DNA from: Posidoniimonas corsicana
GTDB taxonomy: Bacteria > Planctomycetota > Planctomycetia > Pirellulales > Lacipirellulaceae
Direction: 5' to 3'
Length of the DNA: 64,000 bases
Assembly (NCBI RefSeq): GCF_007859765.1
Contig: NZ_SIHJ01000001.1
Coordinates: 1,694,067-1,758,066 of the forward strand
A model generated the notes under the pieces. That model did not search any database. It saw nothing but the letters and a program-made list of their open reading frames with translations, and was not told where the DNA came from. A program made the translations under genes and the position numbers. Position 1 is the first letter of the stretch. Each line of letters opens with the position of its first letter. This document shows positions 45,027 through 53,574 of this stretch, one piece after another.

Positions 45027-46421
45027 GTGACGACTAGAACCGCAGCGGCCGTTGGGGCGCTCGCCCTGCTGCTCGCCAATCAGGCCCACGCCCAGTTTGC
45101 TGTGACGTTCCAGAACGGCCTCACCCTTCCCACGGGTGTCGTCTACGAAGGAACCGACGATGTGGAGTTTGTGTCCGCCGACCTGACCGGCTCCGAGGAC
45201 CGCTCCGGCAACCCGACCATCACGGTCGACGGCAACGACGGCGGCAACATCGCCCAGGGCGCCATCCGCTTCAACAACTTGCTGGTGAGCCAGGGTGGCG
45301 CGATCCCCGACGAGGTCGCCACCAACCCCGACGCGTTCACAATCACCCGAGCAACCCTGTCGTTCTTCAAGACTAGCGGCACCGGATCGCAGTCGGAGAT
45401 CGCGTTTCACCGGATCATCGGGCCCAATACGCCGCCCGAACTCGGGACGCCGCGATTCTGGGAAGAGGACGACTCGTGGGCCGACCTGACCTTCAACATA
45501 TTCCCCGATGGACCCAACTCGACCTTCGTGGAGTGGCCGTTCGGCCCCGCGGATCAGTTTCAGTTCACGCCCTCGGGCACGCCGCTCTCCCCGGCCACCG
45601 GCGAGACTTCGCTGTCCGCCGACTTCTTCGACCCCAACGAGCCAAAGGTGTTCACTTTCCAGGGTCAGCAGTTTGTGATTGACGGCGGCGGCTTCACCGA
45701 GAAGACCGACGATCCGCTGTTCGGCACCACCAGCTCCGACCTTGACTCTGAAGATATCCTCTCCGCCCTTGAAGACCGCGTGCTCGACTCGACCGACCCG
45801 CTAGGCTTCTCCGAGGCGCTCGCGTTCTCTTTCTTCGAGTTCGACGCGACCGACGCGGTGATCGACTGGCTGGTCAACGGCGAGACAAACCAGGGCTGGG
45901 CGATCAGCAACAACTCAGGCGACGGCTGGGACGTGATCGCGTCCGAGCTAACCGGTAGCTTCGACCACGGCTTCTTCGACGGCGAGACCGTCATCCCCGG
46001 CGTCGAGAACCTGACCGAAGAGGATCTGCCCTACGGCGTCGCCTTCGGTGAGAACCCGGGCACGCTGACGCTGGTCGGCGAGGGCTTGCGGCCCGCGCTC
46101 ACCATCTTCTACGACGGCGCCGGCGGCGCCGCGGACCTCGACTTTGACGGCGACGCCGACCTGGACGACTTCGACGTGTTCCTCGCGGCGTTCGGCTCGG
46201 CGATCGACGGCCCGCTGACGCTCGGCGCCGCGGGCGACCTGGACTTTGACCGGGATGTCGACCCGGCGGACTTCCTGCTGTTCAAGCAGGCGTTCGCGGA
46301 CGCCAACAGCGGTATGACGCTGTCGGCCGCCCTCAACGCCAGCGCCGCCCCAGAACCAACGGCCGCCCTGCTGGCCGCGGTCGGCGGGCTCGCGTTGTTC
46401 GTCCGCCGCAACCGCACCTAG
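45027..46421 (+). CDS. Secreted DNRLRE-like protein with dockerin and PEP-CTERM tail (paralogue of preceding gene)
   Basis: 464 residues from GTG 45027, preceded by GAGGGA; an upstream TTG at 44970 is in frame but lacks a signal-peptide start. The signal VTTRTAAAVGALALLLANQAHA is followed by the same domain type as the preceding protein: VTFQNGLTLPTGVVYEGTDD, AIRFNNLLVSQGG, and NQGWAISNNSGDGWDV. The middle of the domain is expanded by about 70 residues. Dockerin-like loops are DFDGDADLDDFDVF and DFDRDVDPADFLLF. The C-terminus is AAPEP, hydrophobic, VRRNRT. The two genes look like a tandem duplication that has diverged strongly. Confidence 0.82.
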   Translation: MTTRTAAAVGALALLLANQAHAQFAVTFQNGLTLPTGVVYEGTDDVEFVSADLTGSEDRSGNPTITVDGNDGGNIAQGAIRFNNLLVSQGGAIPDEVATNPDAFTITRATLSFFKTSGTGSQSEIAFHRIIGPNTPPELGTPRFWEEDDSWADLTFNIFPDGPNSTFVEWPFGPADQFQFTPSGTPLSPATGETSLSADFFDPNEPKVFTFQGQQFVIDGGGFTEKTDDPLFGTTSSDLDSEDILSALEDRVLDSTDPLGFSEALAFSFFEFDATDAVIDWLVNGETNQGWAISNNSGDGWDVIASELTGSFDHGFFDGETVIPGVENLTEEDLPYGVAFGENPGTLTLVGEGLRPALTIFYDGAGGAADLDFDGDADLDDFDVFLAAFGSAIDGPLTLGAAGDLDFDRDVDPADFLLFKQAFADANSGMTLSAALNASAAPEPTAALLAAVGGLALFVRRNRT

Positions 46422-46486
46422 CAACCTCACGAGCCGCGAGCAATCGCACCCCTTGAGATAGCAACCTGCCACAAGGACAGAAGATC

Positions 46487-47569
46487 ATGCGTACACAACT
46501 GGCTTGCATCCTCTTGGCGACCGCGGCCGCTTTGCCTACCGGCGAAGCGTACGCGCAGGACCAGGACCTGTCGATCGTTATCAACCCCCGCACCGGCTCG
46601 GCGTCGCTCCGCAACGACAGCGGCGGCCCCCTGAGCATCGACGGCTACCTGCTGGTCGCCGCCCAAGACACGTTTGATTCCGTCGCCTGGGCCAGCCTCG
46701 AGGACAACGCGACCGCCGGCTGGCTGGAAGGCCAGGCCAACGACCAGATCATCAGCGAGGTGAACCTTGAGTCGTCGCTGTCGATCGCCGCGGGTGAGAG
46801 CATCGCCATCGGCTCGCCCTACGACGCGTTCTCGCCCAGCGAGATCGGCCAGGTCGAGCCGACCTTCGACTTTACCTACAGCGTCGAGGGCGTCGGGGTG
46901 TTCCCTGGCGAAGTTGAATTCTCGCAGCGCAACAACGTCGTGCTGGTGGTCGATCAGGCGACCGGCGAGGCTACCCTGGAGAACCAATCGGAGTTCGACG
47001 TCAGCATCGACTCGTACCTCGTGCAGTCGCCCACGGGCGTGCTTGACAGCGGCAACTGGTCCCGTCTTGCCAACACGGTAGGTGGCTGGGCCGCAAGCCC
47101 CGGGACCTCGACACGCATCGGTGAAGCCCACCTGGAGGGCGCCACGCTGCTGTCTGCCAACGGCGGCTCGCTTTCGCTCGGGTCAGCCGTCAACGCCGGC
47201 AGCCTGACCGATGAATCGGACCTGCTGTTCCAGTTCTCGATCGCCGCGGACGGCGCCGTTCCTGGACGCAGCCTGGTGGGCGGCGTGCTGTTTGGCCCGG
47301 CGGCCATCGTGCCGGACCTGCCAGGCGACTTCAACTCCGACGGCTCGGTAGACGCGGCGGACTACACCGTCTGGCGCGACGGCCTCGGCGTCACCTACCA
47401 GCAGAGCGACTACGACGTCTGGCGATCCAATTACGGTCAGACCGCTGCGAGTGGGCTGGCCGCCGCGGCGCAGGCCGCGCCAGAACCCGGTGTATCCGGC
47501 CTCCTGGCGGTTTCCACCTTGTTTGCCGGCGCCTCGCGGCGGCGTTCCCACCGCAGGGCGCGCCGCTAA
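46487..47569 (+). CDS. Secreted dockerin/PEP-CTERM protein with internally duplicated domain
   Basis: 360 residues from ATG 46487, with ACAAGGA upstream. After the signal (MRTQLACILLATAAALPT to AYAQ) there are two copies of a beta domain of about 130 residues. Copy one starts LSIVINPRTGSASLRNDSGG and includes SIDGYLLVA. Copy two starts VVLVVDQATGEATLENQSEF and includes SIDSYLVQS. Both contain LDSxxWxxL-like and LSxAxGxSxxxGS segments. A dockerin loop DFNSDGSVDAADY and DYDVWRSNYGQ follow, then AAPEP, a hydrophobic stretch and a very basic end (RRRSHRRARR). The duplicated domain is common in planctomycete exported proteins, but I know no function for it. Confidence 0.78.
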   Translation: MRTQLACILLATAAALPTGEAYAQDQDLSIVINPRTGSASLRNDSGGPLSIDGYLLVAAQDTFDSVAWASLEDNATAGWLEGQANDQIISEVNLESSLSIAAGESIAIGSPYDAFSPSEIGQVEPTFDFTYSVEGVGVFPGEVEFSQRNNVVLVVDQATGEATLENQSEFDVSIDSYLVQSPTGVLDSGNWSRLANTVGGWAASPGTSTRIGEAHLEGATLLSANGGSLSLGSAVNAGSLTDESDLLFQFSIAADGAVPGRSLVGGVLFGPAAIVPDLPGDFNSDGSVDAADYTVWRDGLGVTYQQSDYDVWRSNYGQTAASGLAAAAQAAPEPGVSGLLAVSTLFAGASRRRSHRRARR

Positions 47570-47643
47570 CCACCGTTGGCACGGCCGCCAACCCGCACTG
47601 CCTCGAGGGCGTAGCCCTTCCCTGAAGACATGAGGTTGACCCG

Positions 47644-48804
47644 ATGACGCTAATGATCCGGAAACGAATCCACCCGACTCCCCAGCAGAGCAGCCCAGGG
47701 TTCACCCTGGTGGAGCTGTTGGTCGTGATCGCCATCATCGGAGTGCTGATTGCGTTGCTCCTGCCCGCGGTGCAGGCCGCCCGCGAGGCAGCGCGGAGGG
47801 CGTCCTGCCAGAACAACCTCAAGAACGACGCCCTGGCGGTCATCAACTATGTCGAGATCGAGGGCGCGTACCCGATCGGGGTCGCCGGCGGCGACCCCAG
47901 CAAGAACTCTTCGGAGCTCGCCATCGGCAGCGAAGAGGAGCAGGAGCAGGACCAAACCTATTTCTGCGACCGCGGGCTCGGATGGATTGCCCACATACTG
48001 CCTCACCTCGAGGAGCAGGCGCTGCACGATCAGGTGTGGGACGCGTCCGGCTTGCCGGCCTCCACCCAGGCCAACTTCCCACCGCCCAACCTGCTCTACT
48101 CGGGTGCCGTGTTCCTCTCTCGCACCAACGGCGGAAAGATCGTCTGGCGTGGCGGCGACAAGCCTCTGCCAACGTTTAAGTGCCCCTCCTCGGAACTGCC
48201 CGCGATGGCCGAGGGGCATATGGGGCGGTGGGAGTGGATCAACAACTACGCCACCAGCGACTACAAGGGGTCGGGCGGCTACGGTGACCAGGGCATCTTC
48301 CAGCACAGATGCGACAACGCCACCGCACGCTTGGAGCGTATGGGCCTGATCGACCCGGTGAACGGCTACCAGGGCGGCAAGACGGGGCTCACCAGGGTGC
48401 GTCCTGCCAACATTACTGACGGACTGTCCAACACGCTGCTGATAGGCGAGTCCGCCTACTACATCGCACAGCGGAACGGCAACACCGACTGGCCAATCTG
48501 GATGGGCGGCGCTAACAGCGACGAGAACACCATCTTCAAGACCGCCCGCGACGCGCCCATCAACTGCGACATCTCGCCGAAGTCGGTCGGCAACTTCTAC
48601 GATGGACTGCAGGAAGGCGTGCCGGTGTACCTCCAATCGGGCCCGGCCGACGACGACTGCGCGTTCAGCTGGCACACCGGCGGAGCGTTCTTCGCTTTCT
48701 GCGACGGGTCCGTCCACTTCCTCCGCGAGGACATCGAGATGCAGACGTACCTCGACCTTGGCTCGCGGAACGACGGCAACGTCATCGACGACAGCGCGTT
48801 CTAG
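47644..48804 (+). CDS. DUF1559 prepilin-like protein
   Basis: 386 residues from ATG 47644; ATG 47656-region MIRKR is a possible shorter start. The type IV prepilin signal is [20 protein letters not shown], continuing [17 protein letters not shown] and LKNDALAVINY, characteristic of DUF1559. The C-terminal motif SWHTGGAFFAFCDGSVHFL matches the H-x-G-G ... C-D-G-S signature of the family. It is probably processed by a prepilin peptidase and kept at the inner membrane. A lipoprotein gene starts 50 bases downstream, the same pairing as at 8.8-10.3 kb but without the four-base overlap. Confidence 0.9.
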   Translation: MTLMIRKRIHPTPQQSSPGFTLVELLVVIAIIGVLIALLLPAVQAAREAARRASCQNNLKNDALAVINYVEIEGAYPIGVAGGDPSKNSSELAIGSEEEQEQDQTYFCDRGLGWIAHILPHLEEQALHDQVWDASGLPASTQANFPPPNLLYSGAVFLSRTNGGKIVWRGGDKPLPTFKCPSSELPAMAEGHMGRWEWINNYATSDYKGSGGYGDQGIFQHRCDNATARLERMGLIDPVNGYQGGKTGLTRVRPANITDGLSNTLLIGESAYYIAQRNGNTDWPIWMGGANSDENTIFKTARDAPINCDISPKSVGNFYDGLQEGVPVYLQSGPADDDCAFSWHTGGAFFAFCDGSVHFLREDIEMQTYLDLGSRNDGNVIDDSAF

Positions 48805-48854
48805 ACCACTGCTGGCGGCCGTGACTGGCCCGCACAACACCGACGAAGCACCTA

Positions 48855-49322
48855 GTGAAACGACAGCCAACCAGACCGGACACCGGATCGAGGACGCTTG
48901 CCGCCACGTTGACGCTGGCGCTGCTGGCGGCTTGCGGGTGCGATGACGGCGCCGTCCGCGCCGCAGGCACCGTGCTGCTCGAAGGCGCGCCGGCCGCCGG
49001 CGGCCGGTTGACCCTGACGCCCGTGAGCGGGGGGGAGCGGGCCTTCGGCATGATCGATTCGGCCGGCCGGTTCGACCTGCGGGCCCGCGACTCCAGCGGC
49101 GTAGCCCCTGGGTCCTACCGGGTGTCGTTCCGGGGCAAGCTGGACGACAGGCTCCGGGCCCGCCTGCAGCAGCGGTCGATCAACATCCCCAACGCGGGCG
49201 AGTTGACCATGGTCTACGAGAGCCCGCAGCAAGCCACCTTCGACGTGCCGCCCGAAGGCGGCGAGGACCTTCAGATCTCCATCAGCAAGTCTGAGGGCTG
49301 GCAGGTCTTTGTTAGCGAGTGA
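48855..49322 (+). CDS. Small lipoprotein paired with DUF1559 gene
   Basis: 155 residues from GTG 48855. The signal TLAATLTLALLAACGC has a lipobox with Cys about 27-29. The mature part (AAGTVLLEGAPAAGGRLTLTP, GMIDSAGRFDLRARDSSGVAPGSYRVSF) is a transthyretin-like beta-sandwich, as in the lipoprotein at 8.8 kb. It ends with VPPEGGEDLQISISK, a segment typical of these DUF1559 partners. Function unknown; the repeated pairing suggests a joint envelope role. Confidence 0.78.
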   Translation: MKRQPTRPDTGSRTLAATLTLALLAACGCDDGAVRAAGTVLLEGAPAAGGRLTLTPVSGGERAFGMIDSAGRFDLRARDSSGVAPGSYRVSFRGKLDDRLRARLQQRSINIPNAGELTMVYESPQQATFDVPPEGGEDLQISISKSEGWQVFVSE

Positions 49323-49439
49323 GTCCGCGGCTAGGTCCCGCTACGAGGTGAGAACAGCCCCAATCGTGACGCAAGAAGCTCAAGCCAACACACGTACCCA
49401 AGATTGCTAGTGACACCCTCCGAACCGAGGCAAAGACTA

Positions 49440-50939
49440 ATGAACGATGCTCCTTTAGGTTTGCGTATCGCCTCCCTCACGCCGGCTGCGCTCTTGGCGG
49501 CCGCGATCTGGTGCGGCCACTCTCCAGCCGCGACGATCTACAGCAATGGCGCCGTCAACCTGATCTCTACCGCTTCACCCGACGTCGAGGCGCAGGACGG
49601 CCCGGGCGCCACTTCGACCATCCTCAACGTGGTGTCGGGCGCCGACATCGCGGCGGCGCCTTCGGGCGACCCCAACGAGGGCCGCAGCATCGGCCTCACC
49701 GGCAGTTCGGTGCTGCTCTTCTCCGGCGGATCGGCCGCGGGCGACATCCAGGCTGCCGACAACTCGGTGGCGTTCATCGTCGGCAGCGCATCGGTAGGCG
49801 GCAACATCGAGGCGACCGGCGCCGCGGAGGTGCAGATCTCATCGAGCGCCAACATCGGCGGGAACCTGCTCATCAGCGGCGCGGCCACGGCCACCATGTT
49901 CGGCGGCGTCATCGACGACCTCGAGGCCGGCGACGACGCCGTCGTGACGTTCTCCAGCACCGCGCGTGTTGACGACGACGCGTTCTTCACCGGCTCGTCG
50001 CGGCTGGTGGCGAGCGGCGGCCGCTTCGACGACGAGCTTCAGTTCTTCGACAATACCTCGGCCCACTTCACCGGCGGCGAGGTCAACGACGACTTGGTGG
50101 TTGCCGGCTCGGCCCAGGTGGTGATCGACTACTTCCAGGTTGACGACACGATCGAAGCCAGCGACTCCTCGCACACCACGATCAATGGCGGCCTGATCTC
50201 GAACGTCGAAGCCGCCGGCAACTCGGTGGTCGAGATCAACGGCGGCGTCTTCGCGCCGGAGGGGGGCGCCATCGGCTCGTTCGGCGGTCGGGTGACCGCC
50301 ACTGGTGGCGTGTTCGGCGTCGCTGGAAGCACCGACGCGATCGAGATCCCAGCGGTCGCTGGCGGCGCCGTGCGAATCTCCGGCGTCGAAGTGGCCGGCG
50401 CCGGCGACGGGATGGCGCCGCCTGCGGTGATCGCGAACTCCCTCAATGGAAGCGTCGAGCTCAACAGCATGCGGCTGGGCGATCTCTCGGTGAATACCAT
50501 CACCGGCGCGTCGACCACGCTGCGTGATCTCGTGGCGGGCGCTGTCGCGGTTGAGCTGCAGGCCGGAACCGGCGAGATCGACATCACATCGGCCGACTCC
50601 TTGAGTGTGACAGCCGACCTGGGAAGCCGTCTGGACATCAAGGGCGGCGACTTCGGTGCGAGCGACCTCAGGGTTCTCGGCGGCAGCTCCGTGCGGATCT
50701 TCGGTTCCGACTTCCTCGTGAACGGCATTGTGCCGGTTGGGTCGTCGCAGTTCCCCTACGTGGTTCCATTTGGCTCGGGGTCGATCAGCGGAACGCTGGC
50801 CGATGGCTCGGCGTTCTCAACAACCTTCGCTCGGGCATTCGGGGGCAACACCGAAATCGTTCTGATCCCTGAGCCAGCGTCGGCTACGCTGGTGCTGCTG
50901 GCCGCCGCCTCCGCACTCATGCGGCGCCGCGGCTGCTAG
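49440..50939 (+). CDS. PEP-CTERM repeat protein, probable beta-helix or beta-solenoid
   Basis: 499 residues from ATG 49440, after CCGAGG. The signal peptide ends near GHSPAATI. About 400 residues are built of short hydrophobic/polar repeats rich in Gly, Ser, Val and Asp (NSVAFIVGSASVGGNIEATG, AEVQISSSANIGGNLLISG, TTINGGLISNVEAAGNS), consistent with a right-handed solenoid as in autotransporter-like adhesins. The C-terminus is LIPEP, a hydrophobic helix and MRRRGC: PEP-CTERM with a terminal Cys. No dockerin is present. A hairpin terminator follows at 50968. Confidence 0.75.
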   Translation: MNDAPLGLRIASLTPAALLAAAIWCGHSPAATIYSNGAVNLISTASPDVEAQDGPGATSTILNVVSGADIAAAPSGDPNEGRSIGLTGSSVLLFSGGSAAGDIQAADNSVAFIVGSASVGGNIEATGAAEVQISSSANIGGNLLISGAATATMFGGVIDDLEAGDDAVVTFSSTARVDDDAFFTGSSRLVASGGRFDDELQFFDNTSAHFTGGEVNDDLVVAGSAQVVIDYFQVDDTIEASDSSHTTINGGLISNVEAAGNSVVEINGGVFAPEGGAIGSFGGRVTATGGVFGVAGSTDAIEIPAVAGGAVRISGVEVAGAGDGMAPPAVIANSLNGSVELNSMRLGDLSVNTITGASTTLRDLVAGAVAVELQAGTGEIDITSADSLSVTADLGSRLDIKGGDFGASDLRVLGGSSVRIFGSDFLVNGIVPVGSSQFPYVVPFGSGSISGTLADGSAFSTTFARAFGGNTEIVLIPEPASATLVLLAAASALMRRRGC

Positions 50940-50967
50940 CCTGACGCCCACGTGCTGCAGTTTATCA

Positions 50968-50997
50968 CGGCGGTCGACCGGGGCAGGTCGACCGCCG
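50968..50997 (+). terminator. Hairpin terminator candidate
   Basis: A perfect 12-bp stem pairs 50968-50979 with 50986-50997 around a six-base loop, 29 bases after the stop of the repeat protein gene. Only a short, mixed T tract follows (cgtcttgctt), so termination may be partial or Rho-assisted. It separates this gene from the phosphatase gene. Confidence 0.65.
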
Positions 50998-51045
50998 CGT
51001 CTTGCTTCCATGAGTTTCCTCCTACGGTACCCCAAGCCTGACGAC

Positions 51046-52380
51046 ATGCGATCTACAATCTATTCCTTCTTCACAACGCTGCTGCTGATGACCACGGCGC
51101 CGTCCTTGGCCCACGAGGGGCACGACGCGCCGGCGCCGACCTTCACCGAAGCAGAGCAGCACACGCCCACCCCGCTGCCCGATCGCGTGGTGCTTACCTG
51201 GCCCGGAGATCCGAAGACTTCGATCGCAGTTAGCTGGCGGACGCATGCGTCGATTGCTGAATCAGTTATTGAGATCGCCCCCGGCGAGCTGCTGCGGGGC
51301 AACCTGCGGACGGGGCAGGTGCCCGGTGCGCGGGTGGTTGAAGGCGTGTGCAGCCCGTTTGATTCGGATCTGGGGACCTGGGCGCAGCACACCGTTCGGG
51401 TCGACGATCTCGCACCCGGAAAGATGCACGCCTACCGGGTGGGCGACGGAACCCACTGGAGCGAGTGGCACCAGTTCCGCACCGCCAGCGCCGAGCCCGA
51501 ACCGTTCACGTTCGTTTACTTCGGCGACGCGCAGAACGCGGTGCGTGCGATGTGGTCGCGCGTGGTTCGCGAAGCGAACCAGCACGCGCCGCGGTCGGCG
51601 TTCATGCTCCACGCCGGTGACCTGGTGAACCGCGGCAACCGCGACGCCGAGTGGGGCGAGTGGTTCGGCGCCGGCGCCTGGCTGAACGGGATGATCCCGT
51701 CCATCGCGTCGCCGGGCAACCACGAGTACGGCGAGGGCCTCTCCCGCCACTGGCGGCCGCAGTTCTCGTTCCCGCTCAACGGGCCCCCGGGACTGGAGGA
51801 GACCGTCTACTGGGTCGACTACCAGGGCGCCCGCATCATCTCTCTCAACTCCAACGAGCAGATCGAGCGGCAGACGCTGTGGCTCGACTCGGTGCTGTCC
51901 GATCCCAACCGACCGAAGTGGACCTTCGTCACCTTCCACCACCCAATCTTCTCGGCGGCCAAAGAACGCGACAACGCGCGGCTCCGCGCCGCTTGGCGGC
52001 CCGTGCTAGAGAAGCACGGCGTCGACATGGTGCTGCAGGGGCACGACCACGCCTACGCCCGGTCTGGCCTTGGCGGGCCCAAGAACGTGTCGGACGGGGT
52101 CAGCGGGAAGAGCAGCAACACCGTGTACGTGGTCAGTGTGAGCGGGCCGAAGATGTACGAGCTGCAGGAGAAGTGGGATGTGCCCCGCGTCGCCTCAGGC
52201 GTGCAGCTATTCCAGGTGATCCGCGTGTCGCCGGACGAGATCAAGTACGAGGCGCGCCTCGCCACCGGCGAGCTGTACGACTCGTTCACGCTCCGCAAGG
52301 ACGAGTCGGGCCAGGCCGAGCTCCACGAGCATGAGGTCGAGACGCCCGAGATCAACGCCAAGCAAGCGGAGGCCGAATGA
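51046..52380 (+). CDS. Secreted purple-acid-phosphatase-like metallophosphoesterase
   Basis: 444 residues from ATG 51046, chosen because the signal peptide begins there (MRSTIYSFFTTLLLMTTA to SLAHEGHD); ATG 51010 would add 12 residues. A fibronectin-III-like domain of purple acid phosphatases (VVLTWPGDPKTSIAVSWRT) is followed by a calcineurin-like domain. Metal motifs are FGDAQ, HAGDLVNRG, SPGNHEYG, FVTFHHPIFS and QGHDHAYAR, covering the five blocks of the family. It probably cleaves phosphomonoesters or diesters outside the cytoplasm. The stop overlaps the next start by four bases (ATGA), so the two are coupled. The C-terminal 20 residues are Glu-rich. Confidence 0.9.
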   Translation: MRSTIYSFFTTLLLMTTAPSLAHEGHDAPAPTFTEAEQHTPTPLPDRVVLTWPGDPKTSIAVSWRTHASIAESVIEIAPGELLRGNLRTGQVPGARVVEGVCSPFDSDLGTWAQHTVRVDDLAPGKMHAYRVGDGTHWSEWHQFRTASAEPEPFTFVYFGDAQNAVRAMWSRVVREANQHAPRSAFMLHAGDLVNRGNRDAEWGEWFGAGAWLNGMIPSIASPGNHEYGEGLSRHWRPQFSFPLNGPPGLEETVYWVDYQGARIISLNSNEQIERQTLWLDSVLSDPNRPKWTFVTFHHPIFSAAKERDNARLRAAWRPVLEKHGVDMVLQGHDHAYARSGLGGPKNVSDGVSGKSSNTVYVVSVSGPKMYELQEKWDVPRVASGVQLFQVIRVSPDEIKYEARLATGELYDSFTLRKDESGQAELHEHEVETPEINAKQAEAE

Positions 52381-53387
52381 TGCAAGACGCAAGCCCTCGG
52401 CTCGCGCCCACTTGGTGCTGCCTGCTGCTGGCCACCGCGGCGCCGATGCTCGCCAGCGAGACGACCCACCGGGTCCCCTCTGACTACAAGACGGTGCAGG
52501 CAGCGATCGACGCCGCCGCGGACGGCGACCGGGTGCTCGTGTCGCCCGGCGTCTATCGCGAGAGCCTGGTCATTGGAGGCAAGTCGGTGAAGCTCTGCTC
52601 CGAGTACACGCCCGGGGCCGACCCGCGCGTGATCGAGCGAACGGTGCTCAGCGGCGCCGTCCCGGAGGACGAGCACAACGAGGGGCGCGCCGAGCAAGTC
52701 GTGCTTATCAAGGCGGACTCGGGCGGATCGACCGAGATTGCCGGCTTCACCATCGAGGGCGGCGATGACGGCGTCTCATGCTACGCAACAGCCACAATCT
52801 GCCACAACCGCTTCGTCAACAACGTCGACGCGATCGACTTCGAAGGCGGCGGCGGGCTGTGCGAGCACAACCTGTTCGAGCGCAACGAGGACGACGCCAT
52901 CGACCTCGACCAGGCGTGCGCCGTGGTCATCCAGCACAACCACATCGTCGACAACCTGGATGACGGCATCGAGATCCGTCTGCAGCCGTTCCAAGGCGAG
53001 CCAATCGAGATCCTGGTGCGGAAGAACGTCATCGCCGGCAACGCCGAGGACGGGATTCAGATCATCGACTACCCGGGGCTGACCGATCGACGGATCCGTA
53101 TCGAGCAAAACCTGATCCTTCGCAACTCGATGGCCGGAGTCGGCTTCATGGCGGACGCCAACACCCGCGAAGACTACTCGGCGGCCGCAGTGCCCGAGCG
53201 GGTGGAGGTGACCGGCAACTCGTTCGTCGACAACAAGTACGGCCTGTCTGGAAGCGGCAACCTGCTGGTTGAGGGCAACTCGTTCACCCAGCACTCGGCC
53301 GCCGCGGTGCGTTCGGCCATCCCGCGTCCCGAGGCAAACCGGCAGAACTTGTTCTGGTCGAACCGCACTGACGCCGAGAGCCCGTAG
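52377..53387 (+). CDS. Secreted right-handed parallel beta-helix protein
   Basis: 336 residues from ATG 52377. The signal (LAPTWCCLLLATAAPMLASE) precedes a beta-helix starting VPSDYKTVQAAIDAAADGDRV and GVYRESLVIGGKSV, the usual entry motif of periplasmic copper-binding/pectate-lyase-like helices. PbH1-type coils follow: NRFVNNVDAIDFEGGG, NLFERNEDDAIDLDQ, NHIVDNLDDGIEIRL, NVIAGNAEDGIQI, NSFVDNKYGLSGSG. The repeated DDAIDLD/DDGIEI acidic pairs could bind calcium. No catalytic signature is visible. Translation is probably coupled to the phosphatase gene. Confidence 0.82.
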   Translation: MMQDASPRLAPTWCCLLLATAAPMLASETTHRVPSDYKTVQAAIDAAADGDRVLVSPGVYRESLVIGGKSVKLCSEYTPGADPRVIERTVLSGAVPEDEHNEGRAEQVVLIKADSGGSTEIAGFTIEGGDDGVSCYATATICHNRFVNNVDAIDFEGGGGLCEHNLFERNEDDAIDLDQACAVVIQHNHIVDNLDDGIEIRLQPFQGEPIEILVRKNVIAGNAEDGIQIIDYPGLTDRRIRIEQNLILRNSMAGVGFMADANTREDYSAAAVPERVEVTGNSFVDNKYGLSGSGNLLVEGNSFTQHSAAAVRSAIPRPEANRQNLFWSNRTDAESP

Positions 53388-53574
53388 GACCTTGTACCGT
53401 GCTTCAAGGTTGCTGAGCGCCGTTACCGGCTTCGTTGAGAGTCCTCTTGGGTGCTACTCGGGCGGCACGCATGCGGAATCTTCGCCTGCAGAGGGAAGCT
53501 AGCGCGTGCTTGTGCACAATCGATCGGCCCCAGACGATGGGCGAGAGCAATCGGTTTAGTGACAGGCGAGACTG

